From: Sipunculus nudus
Lineage: Eukaryota > Annelida > Sipuncula > Golfingiida > Sipunculidae
Length of the DNA stretch: 64,000 nt
Direction: 5' to 3'
Assembly: GCA_026874595.1 (NCBI GenBank)
Contig: CM049309.1
Coordinates: forward strand, 95,874,723 to 95,938,722
Both the position numbers and the translations under genes were made by a program. The first letter of the stretch is position 1. Each line of letters begins with the position of its first letter. This document shows, piece by piece, positions 11,308-22,900 of this stretch. Under the pieces are notes generated by a model. The model searched no databases, was not told where the DNA came from, and saw nothing but the letters and a program-made list of their open reading frames with translations.

Positions 11308-14300
11308 TATGTTTACTGTTATGTTTACTGTAGAACAAGCCTCCTGTGTGGACAGAGTGTGACAGCAGTAAATGGTGTGTTATGTTTACTGTAGAACAAG
11401 CCTCCTGTGTTGACAGCATGTGACAGCAGTAAATGGTGTGGTATGTTAACTGTAGAGCAAGACTTCTGTATGGACAGAGTGTGACAGCAGTAAATGGTGT
11501 GTTATGTTTACTGTAGAACAAGCCTCCTGTGTGGACAGCATGTGACAGCAGTAAATGGTGTGTTATGTTTACTGTAGAACAAGCCTCCTGTGTGGACAGT
11601 GTGCGACAGCAGTAAATGGTGTGTTATGTTTTCTGTAGAACAAGCCTCCTGTGTGGACAGAGTGTGACAGCAGTAAATGGTGTGTTATGTTTTCTGTAGT
11701 ACAAGCCTCCTGTGTGGACAGCATGTGACAGCAGTAAATGGTGTGTTATGTTTACTGTAGAGGAAGACTTCTGTATGGACAGAGTGTGACAGCAGTAAAT
11801 GGTGTGTTATGTTTACTGTAGAACAAGCCTCCTGTGTGGACAGAGTGTGACAGCAGTAAATGGTGTGTTATGTTTCCTGTAGTACAAGCCTCCTGTGTGG
11901 ACAGAGTGTGACAGCAGTAAATGGTGTGTTATGTTTTCTGTAGAACAAGCCTCCTGTGTGGACAGAGTGTGACAGCAGTAAATGGTGTGTTATGTTTACT
12001 GTAGAACAAGTCTCCTGTGTGGACAGAGTGCGACAGCAGTAAATGGTGTGTTATGTTTTCTGTAGAACAAGTCTCCTGTGTGGACAGAGTGCGACAGCAG
12101 TAAATGGTGTGTTATGTTTTCTGTAGAGCAAGACTCCTGTGTGGACAGAGTGTGACAGCAGTAAATTGTGTGTTATGTTTACTGTAGAGGAAGACTTCTG
12201 TATGGACAGAGTGTGACAGCAGTAAATGGTGTGTTATGTTTACTGTAGAACAAGCCTCCTGTGTGGACAGAGTGTGACAGCAGTAAATGGTGTGTTATGT
12301 TTCCTGTAGTACAAGCCTCCTGTGTGGACAGAGTGTGACAGCAGTAAATGGTGTGTTATGTTTTCTGTAGAACAAGCCTCCTGTGTGGACAGAGTGTGAC
12401 AGCAGTAAATGGTGTGTTATGTTTACTGTAGAACAAGTCTCCTGTGTGGACAGAGTGCGACAGCAGTAAATGGTGTGTTATGTTTTCTGTAGAACAAGTC
12501 TCCTGTGTGGACAGAGTGCGACAGCAGTAAATGGTGTGTTATGTTTTCTGTAGAGCAAGACTTCTGTGTGGACAGAGTGTGACAGCAGTAAATTGTGTGT
12601 TATGTTTTCTGTAGAACAAGTCTCCTGTGTGGACAGAGTGTGACAGCAGTAAATGGTGTGTTATGTATACTGTAGAGCAAGACTCCTGTGTGGACAGAGT
12701 GCGACAGCAGTAAATGGTGTGTTATGTTTTCTGTAGAACAAGCCTCCTGTGTGGACAGCATGTGACAGCAGTAAATGGTGTGTTATGTATACTGTAGAGC
12801 AAGAATCCTGTGTGGACAGAGTGTCACAGCAGTAAATGGTGTGTTATGTTTACTGTAGAACAAGCCTCCTGTGTGGACAGAGTGCGACAGCAGTAAATGG
12901 TGTGTTATGTTTACTGTAGAACAAGCCTCCTGTGTGGACAGAGTGCGACAGCAGTAAATGGTGTGTTATGTTTACTGTAGAACAAGCGTCCTGTGTGGAC
13001 AGAGTGTGACAGCAGTAAATGGTGTGTTATGTTTACTGTAGAACAAGCCTCCTGTGTGGACAGAGTGTGACAGCAGTAAATGGTGTGTTATGTTTACTGT
13101 AGAGCAAGACTCCTGTGTGGACAGAGTGCGACAGCAGTAAATGGTGTGTTATGTTTACTGTAGAGCAAGACTTCTGTATGGACAGAGTGTGACAGCAGTA
13201 AATGGTGTGATATGTTAACTGTAGTACAAGCTTCCTGTGTGGAAAGCAAGTGACAGCAGTAAATGGTGTGTTATGTTTTCTGTAGAACAAGCCTCCTGTG
13301 TGGACAGCATGTGACAGCAGTAAATGGTGTGTTATGTTTACTGTAGAGCAAGACTCCTTTGTGGACAGCATGTGACAGCAGTAAATGGTGTGTTATGTTT
13401 TCTGTAGTACAAGCTTCCTGTGTGGACAGCAAGTGACAGCAGTAAATGGTGTGTTATGTTTTCTGTAGTACAAGCTTCCTGTGTGGACAGCAAGTGACAG
13501 CAGTAAATGGTGTGTTATGTTTTCTGTAGAACAAGCCTCCTGTGTGGACAGCATGTGACAGCAGTAAATGGTGTGTTATGTTTACTGTAGAGCAAGACTC
13601 CTGTGTGGACAGAGTGTGACAGCAGTAAATGGTGTGTTATGTTTTCTGTAGAACAAGAATCCTGTGTGGACAGCATGTGACAGCAGTAAATGTTGTGTTA
13701 TGTTTTCTGTAGAACAAGCCTCCTGTGTGGACAGCATGTGACAGCAGTAAATGGTTTGTTATGTTTACTGTAGAGCAAGCCTCCTGTGTGGACAGAGTGT
13801 GACAGCAGTAAATGGTATGTTATGTTTTCTGTAGAACAAGCTTCCTGTGTGGACAGCATGTGACAGCAGTAAATGGTGTGTTATGTTTACTGTAGAGCAA
13901 GCCTCCTGTGTGGACAGAGTGTGACAGCGGTAAATGGTGTGTTATGTTTACTGTAGAGCAAGCCTCCTGTGTGGACAGCATGTGACAGCAGTAAATGGTG
14001 TGTTATGTTTTCTGTAGAAATAGCCTCCTGTGTGGACAGCATGTGACAGCAGTAAATGGTGTGTTATGTTTACTGTAGAGCAAGACTCCTGTGTGGACAG
14101 AGTGTGACAGCAGTAAACGGTATGTTATGTTTTCTGTAGAACAAGCTTCCTGTGTGGACAGCAAGTGACAGCAGTAAATGGTGTGCTATGTTTTCTGTAG
14201 AACAAGCATCCTGTATGGACAGCAAGTGACAGCAGTAAATGGTGTGTTATGTTTACTGTAGAGCAAGACTCCTGTGTGGACAGAGTGTGACAGCAGTAAA

Positions 14301-16856
14301 TGGTATGTTATGTTTTCTGTAGAACAAGCTTCCTGTGTGGACAGCATGTGACAGCAGTAAATGGTGTGTTATGTTTACTGTAGAGCAAGCCTCCTGTGTG
14401 GACAGAGTGTGACAGCAGTAAATGGTGTGTTATGTTTTCTGTAGAACAAGAATCCTGTGTGGACAGAGTGTGACAGCAGTAAATGGTGTGTTATGTTTTC
14501 TGTAGAACAAGCCTCCTGTGTGGACAGCATGTGACAGCAGTAAATGGTGTGTTATGTTTACTGTAGAGCAAGACTCCTGTGCGGACAGAGTGCGACAGCA
14601 GTAAATGGTGTGTTTTACTGTAGAACAAGCTTCCTGTGTGGACAGCAAGTGACAGCAGTAAATGGTGTGCTATGTTTTCTGTAGAACAAGCATCCTGTGT
14701 GGACAGAGTGTGACAGCAGTAAATGGTATGTTATGTTTTCTGTAGAACAAGCTTCCTGTGTGGACAGCAAGTGACAGCAGTAAATGGTGTGCTATGTTTT
14801 CTGTAGAACAAGCATCCTGTGTGGACAGCAAGTGACAGCAGTAAATGGTGTGTTATGTTTACTGTAGAGCAAGACTTCTGTATGGACAGAGTGTGACAGC
14901 AGTAAATGGTGTGTTATGTTTACTGTAGAACAAGCCTTCTGTGTGGACAGCATGTTACAGTAGTTAATGGTGTATTATGTTTTCTGTAGAACTACCGTCC
15001 TGTGTGGACAGTGTATGACATCAGTAAATGGTGTGTTATGTTTACTGTAGAACAAGCCTCCTGTGTGGACAGAGTGTGACAACAGTAAATGGTGTGTTAT
15101 GTTTACTGTAGTACAAGCCTCCTGTGTGGACAGAGTGCGACAGCAGTAAATGGTGTGTTATGTTTACTGTAGAACAAGCCTCCTGTGTGGACAGAGTGCG
15201 ACAGCAGTAAATGGTGTGTTATGTTTTCTGTAGAACAAGCCTCCTGTGTGGACAGAGTGTGACAGCAGTAAATGGTGTGTTATGTTTACTGTAGAACAAG
15301 CCTCCTGTGTGGACAGCATGTGACAGTAGTAAATGGTGTGTTATGTTTACTGTAGAGCAAGACTCCTGTGTGTACAGAGTGTGACAGTAGTAAATGGTGT
15401 GTTATGTTTACTGAAGAGCAAGACTCCTGTGTGGACAGAGTGTGACAGCAGTAAATGGTGTGTTATGTTTACTGTAGAACAATCCTCCTGTGTGGACAGA
15501 GTGTGACAGCAGTAAATGGTGTGTTTTGTTTACTGCAGAGCAAGACTTCTGTATGGACAAAGTGTGACAGCAGTAAATGGTGTTTTGTTTACTGTAGAAC
15601 AAGCGTTCTGTGTGGACAGCATGTTACAGTAGTTAATGGTGTGTTATGTTTTCTGTAGTACAAGCCTCCTGTGTGGACAGAGTGTGACAGCAGTAAATGG
15701 TGTGTTTTGTTTATTGTAGAGCAAGACTTCTGTATGGACAGAGTGTGACAGCAGTAAATGGTGTGTTTTGTTTACTGTAGAACAAGCGTTCTGTGTGGAC
15801 AGCATGTTACAGTAGTTAATGGTGTGTTATGTTTTCTGTAGAACAAGCCTCCTGTGTGGACAGCATGTGACAGCAGTAAATGGTGTGTTTTGTTTACTGT
15901 AGAGCAAGACTTCTGTATGGACAGAGTGTGACAGCAGTAAATGGTGTGTTTTGTTTACTGTAGAACAAGCGTTCTGTGTGGACAGCATGTTACAGTAGTT
16001 AATGGTGTGTTATGTTTTCTGTAGAACAAGCCTCCTGTGTGGACAGAATGTGACAGCAGTAAATGGTGTGTTATGTTTACTGTAGAACAAGCCTCCTGTG
16101 TGGACAGTGTATGACATCAGTAAATGGTGTGTTATGTATACTGTAGAGCATGACTCCTGTGTGGACAGAGTGTGACAGCAGTAAATGGTGTGTTATGTTT
16201 ACTGAAGAGCAAGACTCCTGTGTGGACAGAGTGTGACAGCAGTAAATGGTGTGTTATGTTTACTGTAGAGCAAGACTTCTGTATGGACAGAGTGTGACAG
16301 CAGTAAATGGTGTGTTATGTTTACTGTAGAACAAGCGTTCTGTGTGGAAAGCATGTTACAGTAGTTAATGGTGTGTTATGTTTTCTGTAGAACTACCGTC
16401 CTGTGTGGACAGTGTATGACATCGGTAAATGGTGTGTTATGTATACTGTAGAGCATGACTCCTGTGTGGACAGTGTGACAGCAGTAAATGGTGTGTTATG
16501 TTTACTGTAGAGCAAGACTTCTGTATGGACAGAGTGTGACAGCAGTAAATGGTGTGTTATGTTTACTGTAGAACAAGCGTTCTGTGTGGACAGCATGTTA
16601 CAGTAGTTAATGGTGTGTTATGTTTTCTGTAGAACTACCGTCCTGTGTGGACAGTGTATGACATCAGTAAATGGTGTGTTATGTATACTGTAGAGCATGA
16701 CTCCTGTGTGGACAGAGTGTGACAGCAGTAAATGGTGTGTTATGTTTACTGTAGAACAAGCATCCTGTGTGGACAGCATGTGACAGTAGTAAATGCTGTG
16801 TTATGTTTACTGTAGAACAAACGTCCGGTTTGGACAGCGTGTGACAGCAGTAAATG
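11308..16856 (+). repeat. 61-bp minisatellite built from the second exon's acceptor and 5' end, about 90 copies
   Basis: Each unit holds ttatgtttactgtag (or ttatgttttctgtag), an acceptor-like tract, followed by aacaagcctcctgtgtgg and then acagagtgtgacagcagtaa. The last unit runs straight into the midnolin exon at 16816, where the same 41 bases are coding with six differences in the first 42. Translated after its tag, a generic unit reads NKPPVWTECDSSKW; the exon reads NKRPVWTACDSSKC. Units are highly homogeneous, with variants such as 'gcatgtgac', 'caagtgac' and 'agagcaagactt'. Larger repeats of several units exist (for example 11751-12000 resembles 12175-12430). Since 61 is not a multiple of 3, upstream units do not stay in frame with the exon. 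Confidence 0.97.
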
Positions 16857-16972
16857 CAGCAGCAACAGCAGCAGTGCCAGCAGTACAGGTGGCAGCAGTG
16901 GAGCCTATAACGGGCCAGTCATCGAGAGCATGCAGAATCATGGTGGAGGGGTTTACTCAGGAACATTCTCAG
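16816..16972 (+). CDS. MIDN: Midnolin exon, first part of the Catch-2 segment
   Basis: 157 nt, entering in phase 0 and leaving with one base of a glycine codon. I placed the start after the acceptor gtttactgtag because this is the only nearby acceptor that keeps phase with the donor at 1971; CAG acceptors at 16850-16862 would shift the frame. The product begins NKRPVWTACDSSK, then a Ser/Gly-rich linker, then PVIESMQNHGGGVYSGTFS. The last part matches vertebrate midnolin as I recall it (VIESFVNHAPGVFSGTFSG), the start of the second Catch half. The donor is TCAG|gtatgt. The first 41 bases are the final unit of the 61-bp array, and the last 36 bases are the first unit of a second array downstream. 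The identity is firm; the exact 5' edge is moderately sure. Confidence 0.85.
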
Positions 16973-17147
16973 GTATGTTGTCATTGAGATCATGGTGTAG
17001 GGTTTACTCAGGAACATTCTAAGGTATGTGGTCATTGAGATCATGGTGTAGGGTTTACTCAGGAACATTCTAAGGCATGTGGTCATTGAGATCATGGTGG
17101 AGGGGTTTACTCAGGTACATTCTCAGGTATGAGGTCATTGAGTTCAC
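16937..17147 (+). repeat. 51-52-bp repeat of the exon's 3' end and splice donor, about 4 copies
   Basis: Unit 1 is the end of the exon plus its donor (atcatggtggaggggtttac ... tcag|gtatgt). Units start at 16937, 16989, 17040 and 17091. The donor position reads tcag|gtatgt, taag|gtatgt, taag|gcatgt and tcag|gtatga in order, so at least two further copies still look like usable donors. Reading past the first donor, the frame reaches a taa at the second unit. Confidence 0.93.
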
Positions 17148-18421
17148 CCTATACCATGTTTATATATGTATATACAGTTAAGCCCTTCCTGACGACCACC
17201 TGGGTAAGAGTACCACCCCACCTTGCTGACTCTTGTTTCAGTCCAAAGACAGTAGTCAACATAACTCCACTATAAAGAGTATTTATGTCGACAGTGAAGG
17301 TGTCCTGGTAGCAAGGCTACACTTCATGCAAGTCTGTAAATTTGAAAACTGACCACATCCTTGGGAGAAGTTCAAGACTTGTTCATAGATATTTTCTTTT
17401 GAAAAAAAAGCAACTTTCAAACAGAGGGCCTAGGAGAAGTCTGTAAACTTCTTGCAAAGAGACATAAATCCTGCAAGTAAACTTTATTTATTCCAGAGTA
17501 TTTCTCCTGTACATACTCATGGTTTTAACTATAATTCCATATTAACACATGAAATATTAAATTGAGCAGATACACATATACAGTCAATTAGGTTTCATCT
17601 TTACCAAGTTGTCCACAAAAGTAGTTGGTAGTTCTAAGTTATATTGAAGTGGGGCTGGACAGGTACACAAGACATTCAGTAATGTAAAATTAAGCTCAGT
17701 AATTTAATTGGCAGTCAAAATGATCATCCAACAAGTAAATAAAGTGTTCTTTGAGTTTCTATAATTATAATATTAATATTTGTAAAAGTACGAATAAAAA
17801 GCCATGATTCATTATTGTTTAGAATTGTTTAATGTTAAGTTGGTTAGCAAAATAACAGACTACAATTAATCAAACTAAACCAATTCCAATATGGTAGGCT
17901 GCTTTTCTTTTACCATTGTGAGACATGATCATATATATTGTATTTTCAAATACCTGGTATTTTTTACGCAGTCTGGTTTACTCAAGAAAGACGGTTAGGG
18001 AGAGCAGATGGCATTATTGAATCTGTCTCTCTTAAGAGGCCCGTTCTTCAAGTCTAAATAATGTAAAAGTGTATGAAAAAACTGCACCGCGGGTCATTTT
18101 CTGGCACACACAGGACAGGTGTTTGTCTCTATATGCCACACAGCAGGCTTTTGTACCAGAATCCCCGCTGATCATATTACTTTTTACATATAAAACCCCA
18201 CTAAGGACACCACACACTAAGTACATCAGTTTAACCTGGCAGTACTGTGATGTATGACATAAGCACTATCGCAGATGGTCTGTTTGGTAATCTACTAGTC
18301 CAATTCCCCCCCCCCCCCCTCCCCCCCCCCCGCACCTGCTCAGTGGGACACATTCAATAAATGGATTTATATTAGGATTATAAAATACCTGTAACCACAG
18401 ACCTGACTCTCCTGGAATGTT
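17148..18421 (+). other. Intron sequence, mostly unique
   Basis: AT-rich, without recognisable exons or element ends. A poly-C tract interrupted by one T lies at about 18307-18331. Short open frames on both strands near 18032-18257 overlap each other and lack splice sites. Confidence 0.5.
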
Positions 18422-18548
18422 GTCAGTATATTTGTAATATCTGTAGTCAGTATATGTGCATTATCTGTAGTCAGTATATGTGCATTATCTGTAGTCAGTA
18501 TATGTGTATTATTTGTAGTCAGTACAAGTGTAATATCTGTAGGCAGTA
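18422..18548. repeat. 24-bp minisatellite, about 5 copies
   Basis: Unit tcagtatatgtgcattatct plus gtag. The outer copies are diverged (tttgtaat and caagtgtaat). An open frame through it (repeated CIICSQYM) follows from the 24-bp period and is not a gene. Confidence 0.93.
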
Positions 18549-19910
18549 TTCCAATGGAGCTCCCAATCTGACTTGTAATTATCTGGTGTTATCTGTTAAT
18601 GACTGGTACCGGTATTATCCGAGTACATTTACCACAAGCATTACTGGTAACAAGTGACGTGTTTAAAAACAATATATATTTACAAATATGATTATGAAGA
18701 TTAAACCTGCCCTGACAAATAGAGTCAGTTGTTTTATGTCTTGATGTTGACTTTTACAGAAAAATAACGAACTGTGAACTAAATTTTATGAACTTGAATG
18801 ATGCAATAATGTTTCCTTACATTTTGCTCTGCATGATTTAAAAAATATTACAAATACTTATTAGTTTCACATTTGGAAATATGGCACAGAATAAAACTCT
18901 TACATTCTGGCGCTAGATCTCAAATTCTGCAGGTCTCATAACTCTGCAGACAGATAAATTCATATTAATTTTTAAAAGAATAAAGTACAGGTTTTTACAA
19001 AACCCACCTGAGGACACTTTGAATGCTGTCAATAATCAGTCAATTACTTGTTAAGAGAATGTGAAAATCTATAAGATAAGGCCATGCTAAGATTTGATGG
19101 TATAATAATTGAGCTAAGCTTTTCAGAATATAAATGAAAATATAAACAATGACATTAGAACTGCAAGTCAGCATTTGAAGTTCTGACGCATCTTTTTATT
19201 TCTGCAGGAATATGATCTAGAACAACTATATGATGTTCATTAAAAGCTAACGTGTGTGAGAAGGCCAAGATTTTTTTGTAAATCCATTTTTTATACATTT
19301 TTAACCAGTTGACTGTTGCATGTTAAAGACATTTTGAGTTGCTCCCACTGTCTGTTTTTGATTTAGCTGTGAAGTGTATAAATATGTTGATAATTCAACA
19401 TGTGGCCTTATAAAACCGGGATGGCAGTATGTACACCAGATAGTGGCAGAGGATGGTAAATATGCCAGGGGAGAGGAAATCAAAACAAACAGATGAAAGA
19501 AAAAGGATCATTGTGGTCTGAAACTGGAACAGACCCCCAGATATTGTGGCAAGAAAGGTCAAATTGAGTATTTTCCAAGATATATGAACTTGGTATGACA
19601 CGTGCTGGCAGAGGGTGGTAAAGCTTAAGGAATGAAGGTGACATCCTGTACTGTAGTAACAGCCCACACATATGGTTATTGTAATGGTTGGCAGGAGTTC
19701 TGACCATCAGCCAGCAGTTCAGGGTCAATAAAGGTCAAGGATATGCTTGCCAAAGGTCACCATCTCCTCCCACTTCCTGTGTGGGAGTCTTTGAGGGAGC
19801 CCTTGCCAGTAATGACAGACTGGATCATCTATCTGTGCTGGGACTGCTTTAGCTCTGGCCAAGCTACAGCGGAGCACAGGGAGGGGACCCAGGACAGTGG
19901 GTCAGCTGCT
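18549..19910. other. Intron sequence with nothing recognised
   Basis: AT-rich unique DNA. Overlapping short frames on the minus strand at 19301-19728 have no family resemblance, no splice sites and no compositional signal. The last 150 bases before the next array are GC-richer and include ordinary-looking open sequence that runs into the repeat. Confidence 0.4.
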
Positions 19911-22900
19911 CCAAACAAAGTAGTGAAAGTCCAGGTCCACCTGCACGAATGATCTAAACAAAGTAGTGAAAGTCCAGGTCCACCTGCACGAATGATCCAA
20001 ACAAAGTAGTGAAAGTCCAGGTCCACCTGCACTAATGATCCAAACAAAGTAGTGAAAGTCCAGGTCCACCTGCACTAATGATCCAAACAAAGTAGTGAAA
20101 GTCCAGGTCCACCTGCACTAATGATCTAAACAAAGTAGTGAAAGTCCAGGTCCACCTGCACTAATGATCCAAACAAAGTAGTGAAAGTCCAGGTCCACCT
20201 GCACTAATGATCTAAACAAAGTAGTGAAAGTCCAGGTCCACCTGCACTAATGATCCAAACAAAGTAGTGAAAGTCCAGGTCCACCTGCACTAATGATCCA
20301 AACAAAGTAGTGAAAGTCCAGGTCCACCTGCACGAATGATCTAAACAAAGTAGTGAAAGTCCAGGTCCACCTGCTCTAATGATCCAAACAAAGTAGTGAA
20401 AGTCCAGGTCCACCTGCACTAATGATCCAAACAAAGTAGTTAAAGTCCAGGTCCACCTGCACTAATGATCCAAACAAAGTAGTGAAAGTCCAGGTCCACC
20501 TGCACTAATGATCCAAACAAAGTAGTGAAAGTCCAGGTCCACCTGCTCTAATGATCCAAACAAAGTAGTGAAAGTCCAGGTCCACCTGCACTAATGATCC
20601 AAACAAAGTAGTGAAAGTCCAGGTCCACCTGCACTAATGATCCAAACAAAGTAGTGAAAGTCCAGGTCCACCTGCTCTAATGATCCAAACAAAGTAGTGA
20701 AAGTCCAGGTCCACCTGCTCTAATGATCCAAACAAAGTAGTGAAAGTCCAGGTCCACCTGCACTAATGATCCAAACAAAGTAGTGAAAGTCCAGGTCCAC
20801 CTGCACTAATGATCCAAACAAAGTAGTGAAAGTCCAGGTCCACCTGCTCTAATGATCCAAACAAAGTAGTGAAAGTCCAGGTCCACCTGCTCTAATGATC
20901 CAAACAAAGTAGTGAAAGTCCAGGTCCACCTGCTCTAATGATCCAAACAAAGTAGTGAAAGTCCAGGTCCACCTGCACTAATGATCCAAACAAAGTAGTG
21001 AAAGTCCAGGTCCACCTGCTCTAATGATCCAAACAAAGTAGTGAAAGTCCAGGTCCACCTGCACTAATGATCCAAACAAAGTAGTGAAAGTCCAGGTCCA
21101 CCTGCTCTAATGATCCAAACAAAGTAGTGAAAGTCCAGGTCCACCTGCTCTAATGATCCAAACAAAGTAGTGAAAGTCCAGGTCCACCTGCTCTAATGAT
21201 CCAAACAAAGTAGTGAAAGTCCAGGTCCACCTGCTCTAATGATCCAAACAAAGTAGTGAAAGTCCAGGTCCACCTGCTCTAATGATCCAAACAAAGTAGT
21301 GAAAGTCCAGGTCCACCTGCTCTAATGATCCAAACAAAGTAGTGAAAGTCCAGGTCCACCTGCACTAATGATCTAAACAAAGTAGTGAAAGTCCAGGTCC
21401 ACCTGCTCTAATGATCCAAACAAAGTAGTGAAAGTCCAGGTCCACCTGCACTAATGATCCAAACAAAGTAGTGAAAGTCCAGGTCCACCTGCTCTAATGA
21501 TCCAAACAAAGTAGTGAAAGTCCAGGTCCACCTGCACTAATGATCCAAACAAAGTAGTGAAAGTCCAGGTCCACCTGCACTAATGATCCAAACAAAGTAG
21601 TGAAAGTCCAGGTCCACCTGCACTAATGATCCAAACAAAGTAGTGAAAGTCCAGGTCCACCTGCTCTAATGATCCAAACAAAGTAGTGAAAGTCCAGGTC
21701 CACCTGCACTAATGATCCAAACAAAGTAGTGAAAGTCCAGGTCCACCTGCACTAATGATCCAAACAAAGTAGTGAAAGTCCAGGTCCACCTGCACTAATG
21801 ATCCAAACAAAGTAGTGAAAGTCCAGGTTGGCCTGCTCTAATGGTCCACACAAAGTTGTGTAAGTCCAGGCTGGCCTGCTCTAATGGTCCAAACAAAGTA
21901 GTGAAAGTCCAGGTCCACCTGCTCTAATGGTCCACACAAAGTTGTGTAAGTCCAGGTTGGCCTGCTCTAATGGTCCAAACAAAGTAGTGAAAGTCCAGGT
22001 CCACCTGCTCTAATGGTCCACACAAAGTTGTGTAAGTCCAGGCTGGCCTGCTCTCATGGTCCAAACAAAGTATTGAAAGTCCAGGTTGGCCTGCTCTAAT
22101 GGTCCACACAAAGTTGTGTAAGTCCAGGCTGGCCTGCTCTAATGGTCCAAACAAAGTAGTGAAAGTCCAGGTCCACCTGCTCTAATGGTCCACACAAAGT
22201 TGTGTAAGTCCAGGTTGGCCTGCTCTAATGGTCCAAACAAAGTAGTGAAAGTCCAGGTCCACCTGCTCTAATGGTCCACACAAAGTTGTGTAAGTCCAGG
22301 CTGGCCTGCTCTAATGGTCCAAACAAAGTAGTGAAAGTCCAGGTTGGCCTGCTCTAATGGTCCACACAAAGTTGTGTAAGTCCAGGCTGGCCTGCTCTAA
22401 TGGTCCAAACAAAGTAGTGAAAGTCCAGGTTGGCCTGCTCTAATGGTCCACACAAAGTTGTGTAAGTCCAGGTTGGCCTGCTCTAATGGTCCAAACAAAG
22501 TAGTGAAAGTCCAGGTCCACCTGCACTAATGATCCAAACAAAGTAGTGAAAGTCCAGGTTGGCCTGCTCTAATGGTCCACACAAAGTTGTGTAAGTCCAG
22601 GTTGGCCTGCTCTAATGGTCCAAACAAAGTAGTGAAAGTCCAGGTCCACCTGCACTAATGATCCAAACAAAGTAGTGAAAGTCCAGGTCCACCTGCACTA
22701 ATGATCCAAACAAAGTAGTGAAAGTCCAGGTCCACCTGCACTAATGATCCAAACAAAGTAGTGAAAGTCCAGGTCCACCTGCACTAATGATCCAAACAAA
22801 GTAGTGAAAGTCCAGGTTGGCCTGCTCTAATGGTCCACACAAAGTTGTGTAAGTCCAGGTTGGCCTGCTCTAATGGTCCAAACAAAGTAGTGAAAGTCCA

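Noticed and set aside
11308-16815. A gene with about 90 tandem coding exons (NKPPVWTECDSSK repeats)
   Set aside because: The units are 61 bp, so frames do not carry over, and each has only a very weak donor. Homogeneity between units is better explained by satellite turnover.
16850-16862. Second exon starting at the CAGCAGCAG acceptors
   Set aside because: Any AG here leaves one base before the next codon, which does not match the phase-0 donor at 1971. The gtag at 16814-16815 does. It would remain possible if an unseen exon or the weaker CCA|gtatac donor at about 1932 is used.
18454-18657. Cysteine-rich small peptide (CIICSQYM repeats)
   Set aside because: It is translation of a 24-bp satellite running into unique intron, without a signal peptide or splice context.
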